IMG/VR virus record: IMGVR_UViG_3300047202_000032
Location: 1 to 22,474 of that record
Origin: a virus
Length of the DNA: 22,474 bases
Reading direction: 5' to 3' (one strand)
Shown here: positions 12,233-19,804 of the stretch, in pieces
How the letters are laid out: each line of letters opens with the position of its first letter
How positions within the stretch are numbered: the stretch's first letter is position 1
Program-made: the position numbers and the translations under genes
Notes under the pieces: model-generated
Databases searched by the model: none
Seen by the model: the letters and a program-made list of their open reading frames with translations, nothing else
What the model was told of the DNA's origin: nothing

Positions 12233-12651
12233 GGTGTTGGTGCTCCTTCGATATTGGCTTTTATCTCTTCGGCAATCTCAAGTTTGATAACATCTTTCTC
12301 CGAATCAAAGACAGGTCTAAAAAAAGGATGCGGAGGGACAAACCCAAAACTCTTCCCTTTTCTGCTGAATCTGATGGCGTGTCCGAATTCTACCAGATGA
12401 GCATGGGGAGCTATCCCATAATTAATACCTGCCATTGCCGGCGCATATTTGTCGCCTCTTCGTTGCAGGACTTTAGCAACGATACCACGTTTCAGATTTC
12501 CTGTTTCATCTTGTGGAGCAGCAGTTGAGGCACGTTCTCTTATCATTTCCGCTTTGGATAATAAGATGTTCTCAACGACATCGGGTTCCATCTGCTGAGC
12601 TATCTTTTCGATATTCTCCTCGATTTGTTCTAACCCTTGCACTTCATTCAT
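12229..12651 (-). CDS. HK97 gp10-like head-tail joining protein
   Basis: 140 aa. After an N-terminal helix (LEQIEENIEKIAQQMEPDVV), it reads AEMIRERASTAAPQDETGNL-KRGI, then HLVEFGHAIRF, and FVPPHPFFRPVFDSEKD. The hallmark series A-P-x-x-x-T-G-x-L-x-x-x-I ... H-x-x-x-V-E-F-G ... P-x-P-F-x-R-P matches HK97 gp10/phage joining proteins. It overlaps both neighbours by 4 nt (ATGA and GTGA). Located between the adaptor and DUF3168 genes as in HK97-like operons. Confidence 0.85.
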   Translation of the reverse strand: MNEVQGLEQIEENIEKIAQQMEPDVVENILLSKAEMIRERASTAAPQDETGNLKRGIVAKVLQRRGDKYAPAMAGINYGIAPHAHLVEFGHAIRFSRKGKSFGFVPPHPFFRPVFDSEKDVIKLEIAEEIKANIEGAPTP

Positions 12652-12968
12652 ATCGTGATTTCCTTATAGGTCAAAAGAAGTTCTTTGTTCAATTCATCAC
12701 GGTCGATGATGGCGATAATCTGGAAATATCTTGTGCCATATTTGATTCGCATCAAGGGATTTACGTCTGTGCGGTATCGGATTCGGCATATCCCCTGGAC
12801 TTCGCTGTTTGCCTGCTGCGCCAAAAAGAGTCTGTTCCCAGTCAAAGGTTCGATTGCCGCCCAAATCGTAGCTGTTGTCGCATAAGTATCGATTAGTTCA
12901 TTCATCGAGTTAAGGCTACGGGAGGGCGTTTGCAATTCGATTCTTTGTTTTAATTCACCGGCTCTCAT
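12648..12968 (-). CDS. Head-tail adaptor (Phage_H_T_join/SPP1 gp16-like)
   Basis: I start at ATG 12968, where GGAG lies 6 nt upstream and the start overlaps the connector's TGA; the in-frame TTG at 12980 has no such support. The 106-aa product begins MRAGELKQRIELQTPSRSLN and has YATTATIWAAIEPLTGNRLF, CRIRYRTDVNPLMRIKYGTR and YFQIIAIIDRDELNKELLL. The order M-R-A-G-x-L-x-x-R-I, W-A-x-I-x-P, I-R-Y-R-x-D-x-x-P, M-R-I-x-Y, I is characteristic of the family that forms the stopper ring beneath the connector. Confidence 0.85.
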   Translation of the reverse strand: MRAGELKQRIELQTPSRSLNSMNELIDTYATTATIWAAIEPLTGNRLFLAQQANSEVQGICRIRYRTDVNPLMRIKYGTRYFQIIAIIDRDELNKELLLTYKEITI

Positions 12969-14068
12969 CAAAAACTCCAAATACGATATGGATAGAGTAG
13001 AGCATCAACCGCCATAGGTACATTTTGCAATGCTTTGTCGGTTGTCTCCTCACGGTGCTCATAGAGATGTCCGATAATTAAAAGCATTGCCTGCCTAATT
13101 TCTTGAGGTACGGTTGCCGCAGTATCGCCGTAACCACAAATAAATCTGACATTGACTCCATTAGCAGGTCTTAAGGTCGTTGTTGCCCACGATTTACCCC
13201 AATTTAGATAAATACGTGCGGGATTACTGATAATGTCAACAAAATAATCTCCAGCACTCATTTCCGCCGCTGTATCATCGGTGTCGTAATAGGTAATAAT
13301 CGGCGAAGCGGTCGCTGTTCCCGTTCCTGCGCCAGCACCGGTAGCGGTAAAGACCACGCCGACCGTATTGGCGGAAGCTCCGATAAGGATAAAATTAGTT
13401 GAACCAATAGAGGTTATACGATATTTGGTAGAGGTCACAAAAGCACCCGCCGTCACGGAAGGTTCTTGTAATGGCGGCAAGGGAACTTCCAGATAATCTT
13501 TGACAGGGAATTTATCGAGCCATAAATCCCACGTCTGAGTAATCAAGGCTCTATTTATTATCTGCTCGCAATAACGGCGCGCAGTAGTGATAAGCGCATC
13601 AATTAGCGTATCTTCGGCGGAGGTCGGTTCGCTGGTCACTATGGAGACACCAAAGTCAGCGGTGGCGGTCGCGACTGTAGAAACAACTCTCAAATATTGT
13701 TTTGTACCAGTGTATGCCTTTTCAAAGTTGGCATTGGCAGTTGCAGTATTTACCTGAGTAAATCCACCAGAGGTTACATCTACATAATTGCCGTCTACAT
13801 CGGTATCCGACTCTTGTAGTTTAACGTCTACAGTGCTACCAAGCCCAAATCCAGCCCACTCAAACAACACCAGAGTCTGTTTACCCAGTACATCTACCCC
13901 TGCACCTTTTAATGAATAGGCGGCGGCTTGGATATGGTCACCGGGAAAGATAGACTGTGTACTAGTTATATCATCCGCAAAAGAGCCTGAATCAATGCGA
14001 CAGTGGAGCTTCGCCTCCGTTGCAGTTATCGGTTCAATGGTTGGAGCGGAATATATTTTTAATGCCAT
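12968..14068 (-). CDS. Head-tail connector (gp6/phiE125 gp8-like) with two inserted beta-rich domains
   Basis: 366 aa, about twice the usual size. The family core is split: residues 1-28 (MALKIYSAPTIEPITATEAK LHCRID), about 149-204 (AEDTLIDALITTARRYCEQI, NRALITQTWDLWLDKFP, LPPLQ) and 255-366 (SAGDYFVDIISNPARIYLNW, VRFICGYGDTAATVPQEIRQ, AMLLIIGHLYEHREETT). Insert 1 at about 30-148 is a strand-rich domain (VLFEWAGFGLGSTVDVKLQE ... YTGTKQYLRVVSTV). Insert 2 at about 205-254 is STKYRITSIGSTNFILIGAS ANTVGVVFTATGAGAGTG, a module common in phage tail and surface proteins. These inserts would project from the connector ring. GGAG lies 8 nt before ATG 14068. Confidence 0.85.
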   Translation of the reverse strand: MALKIYSAPTIEPITATEAKLHCRIDSGSFADDITSTQSIFPGDHIQAAAYSLKGAGVDVLGKQTLVLFEWAGFGLGSTVDVKLQESDTDVDGNYVDVTSGGFTQVNTATANANFEKAYTGTKQYLRVVSTVATATADFGVSIVTSEPTSAEDTLIDALITTARRYCEQIINRALITQTWDLWLDKFPVKDYLEVPLPPLQEPSVTAGAFVTSTKYRITSIGSTNFILIGASANTVGVVFTATGAGAGTGTATASPIITYYDTDDTAAEMSAGDYFVDIISNPARIYLNWGKSWATTTLRPANGVNVRFICGYGDTAATVPQEIRQAMLLIIGHLYEHREETTDKALQNVPMAVDALLYPYRIWSF

Positions 14069-14089
14069 GTTTTACACTCCAAATTAGCC

Positions 14090-15019
14090 TCAAGCATTAA
14101 ATAAATGACGTTCTGATTGGTAGATTCCTGCTATTTCTGTGACGGAAAGGGCACAATTGAATAATCTGTGTGACCCCATTCCATCCTTCCAACAAGAAGA
14201 AGCTCCAGCCCAAGCACCAATTCTTAACAATGCTCCACTTGCACCTAAATTCAGTGCGGTAGCATTAATAGGTGTACCAACTGCTATCCCATTCCTTTGG
14301 ATTTGCACGATATGGGAAGTACTTGTAATTGAGTACATAGCATAACCATTGTCCCTCTCATCAATTCCTGCATATGAATAAGCAGCAGCAGATATTTCAA
14401 CAGCGATACTCGTACTTTCCCACCCGAAAGCTATCCAACTAGCAGCCGAACGGTTATTGAAGATACCCCCTTGCGCTCCGACACCTGTTAAGAGGGATAC
14501 CCAACCAATATAAGTAAAGTCAGAATTCCAATCGAACACTACAGCCCCACAAGATATATAATCATTCGTCCCATCAAAACTATTTACCCATAGTCCAGAT
14601 GGGAGTCTTGACCAAGTTGCGCCTATTATCGTGCCGTGATTGTTGTAGCCTGACAAATCTCTAATCGTACTTGATTGGGGGTCTTGTTGCCCTTCCAGAT
14701 AGAGGACACAACTGCCCTTGACGATTTTTAAGACATCCTGATTGGTTAAATGAGTAGTGGCTATAGAACCGTGAGTTCCCCTGACTACCGTAAGAACCGT
14801 AGGATTGGCAGCGTCATTACCTGAAATGGTCATATATTCAGTTTCAATCCTGATAATCGTGCCTATGGGTAGTGTCACAGCCCCCGCGTCCTGAGCATCC
14901 AGCGTAATGTCAGTTTCGATGGCAGTCAGTTCATCATCAGTATCGAATCCAGAATCAGAGAGCGATTTATAGGAGCGTGGCTTGAAGCGAGGCATATAAG
15001 AGGGTCTAGTCGCAATCAT
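14090..15019 (-). CDS. LamG/concanavalin-A-like phage structural protein
   Basis: 309 aa, with GAGG seven nt before ATG 15019. Residues about 35-105 contain TDITLDAQDAGAVTLPIGTI, RIETEYMTISG and LTVVRGTHGSIATTHLTNQD, a small module typical of phage structural proteins. Residues about 115-305 look like a LamG/ConA-type lectin sandwich: DLSGYNNHGTI, FDGTNDYISCG, FTYIGWVSLL, IQRNGIAVG, LRIGAWAG, MGSHRLFNCALSVTEI AGIY. Such domains bind carbohydrates. It sits inside the head-gene block between decoration-like genes and the connector, so a head-surface or neck decoration function is inferred. A misplaced receptor-binding protein is possible. Confidence 0.7.
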   Translation of the reverse strand: MIATRPSYMPRFKPRSYKSLSDSGFDTDDELTAIETDITLDAQDAGAVTLPIGTIIRIETEYMTISGNDAANPTVLTVVRGTHGSIATTHLTNQDVLKIVKGSCVLYLEGQQDPQSSTIRDLSGYNNHGTIIGATWSRLPSGLWVNSFDGTNDYISCGAVVFDWNSDFTYIGWVSLLTGVGAQGGIFNNRSAASWIAFGWESTSIAVEISAAAYSYAGIDERDNGYAMYSITSTSHIVQIQRNGIAVGTPINATALNLGASGALLRIGAWAGASSCWKDGMGSHRLFNCALSVTEIAGIYQSERHLFNA

Positions 15020-15021
15020 TT

Positions 15022-15525
15022 TTAGTCCTCGACTTTATCGCTCACTGTTAATGCTATCGTCATTACTGTTGATGCCTCGTCCACTATCGCATCCCGTGTT
15101 ACAGCCAGAGCATATAATCCTGTATTGCCCGGAGCCGTTTGGAATAATAAGGGAAGATTACCATAAGTATTGTAGTCAATCGTAGATGCACTCATACCGC
15201 CCATATCCTCAAGAGCAATCTGGTCAATCTGTCCCTGGAATGAATAACGGTCAGTTGCCCCTGGACTTGTATTTGCCACATTGTCCCTGAGTTCCATAGT
15301 CGGCGGTTCTTTGAATAGATAGAGGGTTATCCTGGGAGTCAATGCCGTTGTTGTCCAGATGATTGTGCATTTGACTATTTTACCGAAGTCTCCGCCTTTT
15401 TTGACAACATTCGGAAAGTACCAGTATTGATGATTTGTAGCTGTCGTGGAATCACTCATTACATCTTCTGCGGCATAATCTCCAGCCGCGACCAAGAGCT
15501 TATCGACTTTAATAGTCTTTAGCAT
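15022..15525 (-). CDS. Putative head-associated structural protein, 167 aa
   Basis: AGGAGGATAACT-ATG is a strong start. The product is all-beta in appearance: YWYFPNVVKKGGDFGKIVKC, TIIWTTTALTPRITLYLFKE, YGNLPLLFQTAPGNTGLYAL, VMTIALTVSD. It resembles the many single-domain beta proteins encoded downstream of phage capsid genes, but I cannot name a family. A 25-nt hairpin lies just upstream. Coupled closely to the LamG-domain gene. Confidence 0.6.
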   Translation of the reverse strand: MLKTIKVDKLLVAAGDYAAEDVMSDSTTATNHQYWYFPNVVKKGGDFGKIVKCTIIWTTTALTPRITLYLFKEPPTMELRDNVANTSPGATDRYSFQGQIDQIALEDMGGMSASTIDYNTYGNLPLLFQTAPGNTGLYALAVTRDAIVDEASTVMTIALTVSDKVED

Positions 15526-15545
15526 AGTTATCCTCCTGATTTATG

Positions 15546-15570
15546 AGGGAGGGGAAATAATCCCCTCCCT
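15546..15570 (+). terminator. Strong hairpin, terminator-like when read on the plus strand
   Basis: AGGGAGGGGA (15546-15555), loop AATAA, TCCCCTCCCT (15561-15570): a perfect 10-bp stem. On the plus strand ATTTTCTTTTTTA follows, an intrinsic-terminator tail. On the coding (minus) strand there is no U-run, only the ribosome site of the next gene. It might stop antisense transcription, or act as an mRNA stabilising or processing hairpin between two structural genes. Confidence 0.6.
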
Positions 15571-15580
15571 ATTTTCTTTT

Positions 15581-16204
15581 TTAGAGTTGGACTTCTGCCC
15601 AGGTTGCGCCGACATGATAAGTGTTAGTAACATCAGCGCCCATTACGGAAACACCCAGCAAACCGCCTGGAGGCAGAACGATTAAACCGTCCATGCGGGC
15701 ATAGAGTTGATGACCGGGAAGATTAGCAACAACTGTATTATTGCCAGGTCCGACCGGGAACCATCCGGTATCAACCACGTTGGCGCCAGGAGCGGGTAAA
15801 ATGCCAGAACCGGTATAACTTCCGCCTCTTGCCCTTGCTGATACAGGCGTTACTGATGCCGTCTTATTTGCTACTCGTGCATCATTGACCACATAAATCA
15901 ATCCTGCTTGCTGTAGAACAGCAGCATCAGCAACCGCCATTATCGCAAACAAATCGATAATAATCATGGAGAGTCCACCATCACCTGCCGAATTCTGGAG
16001 CGTGAAGATGCTGGCAGTTGTCGGAACAGCAATGACACAGGCAGTTGCTGCTGACTTTGCCCGCCATACCTTATTTGCATTCACGAGATAGGTAAAATCG
16101 GGAAGTCCCTTTACGACATATTGATTGCCGAATTTATCGGCTTGTGTCTCAATAGAACCCCCAAGTCCATCTCTTTCATGTGCTTCTTGAACATAATTAG
16201 CCAT
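15581..16204 (-). CDS. Putative phage structural (head decoration-like) protein, 207 aa
   Basis: 207 aa starting behind AGAAGGGA. The N-terminus has YVQEAHERDGLGGSIETQAD (polar) and then a beta-rich body: KVWRAKSAATACVIAVPTTA, SIFTLQNSAGDGGLSMIIID, GLIYVVNDARVANKT, LPGHQLYARMDGLIVLPPGG, LLGVSVMGADVTNTYHVGAT. The K-V-W-R-A...T-A...P-T-T-A...L-x-N...I-D and P-P-G-G-x-L-G pattern recurs in uncharacterised virion proteins encoded near phage capsid genes. Decoration of the capsid surface is inferred from location; no domain named with certainty. Confidence 0.6.
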   Translation of the reverse strand: MANYVQEAHERDGLGGSIETQADKFGNQYVVKGLPDFTYLVNANKVWRAKSAATACVIAVPTTASIFTLQNSAGDGGLSMIIIDLFAIMAVADAAVLQQAGLIYVVNDARVANKTASVTPVSARARGGSYTGSGILPAPGANVVDTGWFPVGPGNNTVVANLPGHQLYARMDGLIVLPPGGLLGVSVMGADVTNTYHVGATWAEVQL

Positions 16205-16267
16205 TTTTACTTTTTCCCTTCTGACCGCCGCTTAATAGTCTGTCACGGTCTATTTTATTTTTGCGGT

Positions 16268-17218
16268 TTATGCTGCCGCAACAGTTGCCCCGACATCTAT
16301 CGGGAAGTAGAATAAAACCCATTTGAATGTACCGTCTGTAGTTGCATCACAAGTAACTCCGATGCTACCAGTCTGACAAATCTGCGGACATCCTAATTGG
16401 ACAGCACCTTTATGAGCAACAAGAATATCATTCGCTGGTATACCAGTCCATGAAGTCAAATCGCCAATATCACAAGTATCCAAATCAGCATCCGCACAAA
16501 TGTCTGTCACAGGAGATGTTGCCGCTGTCGGCGTTACTGTGTATTTGACATTATTTGCCCCACCTACGGCAACTGTACATTCTCCTATCATGGCGGTTAT
16601 TAAAACTTTACCACCAGCAATATTGTATAAAGCTCCATAAACTGAGGAAGGTAGTGCTGTTGCTGCTTTGTCCACTCGACAACCGAGAATCATATCCCTG
16701 ATTCGCTGTCTGCTCCACTCATCGTAATGTTGAGAAGTTGAAGTCGAGATGGTTGAAGCATAGACATAGGCGCCATCATCAATAGGAACATAAAACATTG
16801 TCCATTTGATATTGCCTGTTCGACTAGCGGCACAAGCGAGATTCAGAGTGCCGATTGGAAGCACAACGGGTTTATCGATTCTTGCACAACCGACATGAGC
16901 AGCTAACATGGCATCCGCAGGAGTCCCGGTAATGGAAAGAATATCCCCAACATCGCAGGTATCAATATCAAGATTGGCACATAAATCGGTAGTACCTGCT
17001 GTTGCTACAGTAGGATATGCCGTGAGCTTTGTATTGTCTGCACCGCCGATTGCCGTTGTCACTTCACCCATGATACCAGTCATTGCAACCCGCCCGCCTG
17101 CTATGGTGAATAGCGTGTGATTGCCTGACTGGGGAAGCGTGGCGGTATCCCTATCCACACGGAAACCAAGCCGCACATCGGCAAGTCTTGACCGAGTATG
17201 CGAATCGTAGTATGGCAT
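16268..17218 (-). CDS. Structural protein with internal tandem domain duplication, 316 aa
   Basis: GAGGAG lies 7 nt ahead of ATG 17218. Residues about 17-150 and 178-311 are clear copies about 161 residues apart: LGFRVDRDTATLPQSG / LGCRVDKAATALPSSV; TIAGGRVAMTGIMGEVTTAI / NIAGGKVLITAMIGECTVAV; CANLDIDTCDVGDILS / CADADLDTCDIGDLTS; KWTMFYVPID / KWVLFYFPID. Conserved cysteines occur in both (C80/C88 and C241/C249; C129/C290). The divergence (roughly half identical) shows an old duplication. Location between capsid and connector genes suggests a decoration or head-surface protein. Half-length homologues acting as multimers are a plausible ancestor; family not recognised. Confidence 0.7.
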   Translation of the reverse strand: MPYYDSHTRSRLADVRLGFRVDRDTATLPQSGNHTLFTIAGGRVAMTGIMGEVTTAIGGADNTKLTAYPTVATAGTTDLCANLDIDTCDVGDILSITGTPADAMLAAHVGCARIDKPVVLPIGTLNLACAASRTGNIKWTMFYVPIDDGAYVYASTISTSTSQHYDEWSRQRIRDMILGCRVDKAATALPSSVYGALYNIAGGKVLITAMIGECTVAVGGANNVKYTVTPTAATSPVTDICADADLDTCDIGDLTSWTGIPANDILVAHKGAVQLGCPQICQTGSIGVTCDATTDGTFKWVLFYFPIDVGATVAAA

Positions 17219-17267
17219 TTATTTTCTCCTCAAGCTGAGTAGTGCCATCAGGTCAGCTCTATTTTAT

Positions 17268-17738
17268 TTACGCTAAAGCGGTATGAAGTGCAGCACCCTG
17301 GTATTTTGGATAAAGAACGGCAACTGCAGCTATGAATTGTTCTGTTGCTGAACCATCGAGTTTTGCAGTTATCCAATCATAGCCATCGGTTAATTCTGCT
17401 GCATCGATTTCCACCACTAGCATCATGTCCTCATAGGTTGCGGCAGTTATAGTCAATGCTGCCGATGTTGTTTCAGTACCGAGAACATCAGCATTTGCCG
17501 CCTTACATATAGCCGCAGTTGCCCTATAAGAGAACGTGATGGCAGCAGCAAGGTCGCCATCTGTGGCGCCTTCGTAGATAGTCAGAATATTGTCTGCCGT
17601 ATTATCTCCGAATAAAAGGATTAGAGTTGCATGACTATAATTTTTCATGCAAAAAGAATCGAATGTCTCTGCACCAGCGCCCGCATCTTCAGGTTGTTGC
17701 AGAGGAACTATTTTGAATTCTTCACAAAGTCTGCTCAT
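17268..17738 (-). CDS. Putative head protein following the capsid gene, 156 aa
   Basis: 156 aa, preceded by GTGGGG about 9 nt upstream and 32 nt after the capsid stop. Predicted strands: ATLILLFGDNTADNILTIYE, AAITFSYRATAAICKAANA, AALTITAATYEDMMLVVEI, FIAAVAVLYPKY. The small alanine-rich beta domain with an acidic N-terminal arm fits a decoration/stabilisation protein, which phages often place directly after the capsid gene. I recognise no family; assignment is positional. Confidence 0.6.
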   Translation of the reverse strand: MSRLCEEFKIVPLQQPEDAGAGAETFDSFCMKNYSHATLILLFGDNTADNILTIYEGATDGDLAAAITFSYRATAAICKAANADVLGTETTSAALTITAATYEDMMLVVEIDAAELTDGYDWITAKLDGSATEQFIAAVAVLYPKYQGAALHTALA

Positions 17739-17770
17739 TTTGTTTTTACCCCACTTTATTTATTTGTTAC

Positions 17771-19054
17771 TTACCGGGCTGCGATACAAATATAAGGACT
17801 CATGTAGAAGGAGCTGGAAGTTCTTTTGTATGGCGTGATTTTGGACTTCAGGATAGGAGCGCCATTTACCCGATAGGTGAACCTGAAGACGCTTTGGTCG
17901 GTCAAGAAAGCCACATGGATCGATTCGGCTGTCTGAATCCCGCTCTTGTCGATGATGATATATTGTGTCGGGTCCATCAGGATTATATCGCCAACATCAC
18001 CCGGGCCAGACGCCTGCTCAACCGCGATTGCTGGGCGTCCTAGAATTGTTCCATCCGTGCCGATTCCACCGGGTTTAAACAGATTGGACATTACGCCGCC
18101 AGTACCAATCGGGAAGGTCAGGAGTTGGAGTTGGTCTTCGAGTTCCTGATTATAAAACCAGTATGCATTTGCTCTTCCGAGACAAGCCTTCCACATTCCG
18201 AGGATATTTGTTGAAGTAACCGTATCGGCTGTTTGTCCGGTATCTTTCGGGACGCTCAGGAGGGCATCACTTTCAAGAATACCCAACATCTGTCCGGCAC
18301 CAGTACCGCGAATCACACCATCGGAAAGTTTAAATCCTATTTCCTCGGAGAATGCTTGGGTAATGACCGCGCCTAATTGTTCAGCATCTTCCAGTAATTC
18401 GGAGGTTGCATAACAAACACCCATGATTTTGTCGAGATTCAGTTCAAACCTGCCGAATTTCGGCGTTTTTGATGTAGTAGAATCTGCCTCTGCTTCCCAA
18501 TAAACCTGTACTCCACCCCATCGCGAACCTGTTGCTCGACTTGTTTCATCGATAGTCTTTAATTTAAGACCATTATTACCAGGACCAACCGGCAATTTAC
18601 GGCATTTATTTGCCACCGCCGAAGTATCATAGGCTGCCTTGAGTAGAGAACCAACTAGTGACTGGTCTACCCAAAATCCGCCCAATGTCGGTACGGCTTC
18701 GTTCAAGCCAGTCGCGGCGCGGGTTTCCATCAGCCGGTTATCAAATCCTCTACCGGTTGCAAATCGGGCTATTGCCTGAAGTTGCTCTCCAATCGACCGC
18801 CATGCAGGTTTATTTTCTGGTTTCGCCTGTGGAGTTGTCGTAATCCCCCGGAGTTCCTCATCGGAAATCCGATTGACTTTCGCGTAGTTGTCCATCCTGG
18901 ATTCGGTAACATCAATCTCGGCATTAATTGCTTCAAATCGTGTTTTTTCATCGGCGGTCATAGCACGATTTTCTTTTTCAGTTTTACTCAGAATGACATT
19001 ACCTTCATCCTTGAGGGCTTTGATTTTAGCCCTGAATTCCAGTATCTTTAGCAT
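17771..19054 (-). CDS. HK97-fold major capsid protein
   Basis: 427 aa, with AAGAGGTGAAAA before ATG 19054. The first 75 or so residues are a charged coiled coil (LKILEFRAKIKALKDEGNVI, EKENRAMTADEKTRFEAINA), the HK97 delta/scaffold domain, normally removed by the prohead protease encoded just upstream. The core begins near ATGLNEAVPTLGGFWVDQSL and contains SRWGGVQVYWEAEADSTTSK-TPKFGRFELNLDKIMGVCYA TSELLEDA, then GTGAGQMLGIL and FLTDQSVFRFTYRVNGAPIL-KSKITPYK at the end, matching HK97 gp5-type coat proteins. Length agrees with coat plus delta domain. The position after the protease agrees. Confidence 0.95.
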   Translation of the reverse strand: MLKILEFRAKIKALKDEGNVILSKTEKENRAMTADEKTRFEAINAEIDVTESRMDNYAKVNRISDEELRGITTTPQAKPENKPAWRSIGEQLQAIARFATGRGFDNRLMETRAATGLNEAVPTLGGFWVDQSLVGSLLKAAYDTSAVANKCRKLPVGPGNNGLKLKTIDETSRATGSRWGGVQVYWEAEADSTTSKTPKFGRFELNLDKIMGVCYATSELLEDAEQLGAVITQAFSEEIGFKLSDGVIRGTGAGQMLGILESDALLSVPKDTGQTADTVTSTNILGMWKACLGRANAYWFYNQELEDQLQLLTFPIGTGGVMSNLFKPGGIGTDGTILGRPAIAVEQASGPGDVGDIILMDPTQYIIIDKSGIQTAESIHVAFLTDQSVFRFTYRVNGAPILKSKITPYKRTSSSFYMSPYICIAAR

Positions 19055-19068
19055 TTTTCACCTCTTAT

Positions 19069-19803
19069 TTATTTTTTGTAACCGTAATTAAGCCTCAATT
19101 TCTCAAGATTGGATTCAGACGGTTTCAACGTCCCCTTCTCATCCTGTTTTTTTAAGGCAGATATATAATCCCTGACCATGACCGTTGTTTGAGGATAGGC
19201 AGGGAAAGTTACTGGAGATACATCATATAGTTTGACTTCTTGGAGAGTCCTGATTGATTCTTTACCCTGGATGTGTTCCCAATTATCTTTGACGACTGTA
19301 AATCCAAAGGACATTTGAGAAATATCGCCGCGCCTGATTGATTCCTGTAAATCTTTCGCCCATGTGGTATTCGGCGGGTCTATTTCGATATAAAGCCCTT
19401 CGTTATCTTCCTTCAATTTAAGTGTGCCTGATTTATTTCTACCTAAAGGATAATTAGCATCATGATTGAAAAGCGCTCTTATATCATCCTGTTTGAGCGA
19501 TTTTTTGAAAGCACCTGGCGCTATTTTCTCTCTGAAATCAAATAACGGTTCGGAAAGTTGATTGAACATAGCGGCATGACCGATTATCTTTGGTTGCTTT
19601 TCTTCCGATAGACGAAATTCTGTCAAAGAAACATTCCTCCGTTCTATCTCAATATCAAGACTATCTTCACCGCGCCATTGTTTGAAACAGACTGCCAAAC
19701 GTTGTTTATTATCGGGGAAATCTTCTTTCATAATGTCATTTCCCATACAACGCTCGATAAATTCATCCTGTTTTTCCCCAGTATTCGGTTTAGGTATTGG
19801 CAT
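19069..19803 (-). CDS. Prohead maturation protease (U35/HK97 gp4-like)
   Basis: I start at ATG 19803, one nt past the portal stop, because AAGGAGG sits 6 nt ahead; an upstream ATG frame from 19830 would place that site inside the gene. The 244-aa protein has GHAAMF (residues 75-80), LFNHD (111-115), DISQMSFGFTV (160-170) and VKLYDVSPVTFPAYPQT (190-206). This H...S order with M-S-F-G-F and V-S-P-V-T-F-P-A-Y is the HK97 prohead protease signature. It carries an N-terminal extension of about 45 residues (MPIPKPNTGEKQDEFIERCM ... DNKQRLAVCFKQW) typical of a subset of phage head proteins. It processes capsid delta domains within the prohead. Confidence 0.9.
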   Translation of the reverse strand: MPIPKPNTGEKQDEFIERCMGNDIMKEDFPDNKQRLAVCFKQWRGEDSLDIEIERRNVSLTEFRLSEEKQPKIIGHAAMFNQLSEPLFDFREKIAPGAFKKSLKQDDIRALFNHDANYPLGRNKSGTLKLKEDNEGLYIEIDPPNTTWAKDLQESIRRGDISQMSFGFTVVKDNWEHIQGKESIRTLQEVKLYDVSPVTFPAYPQTTVMVRDYISALKKQDEKGTLKPSESNLEKLRLNYGYKK

Positions 19804-19804
19804 A

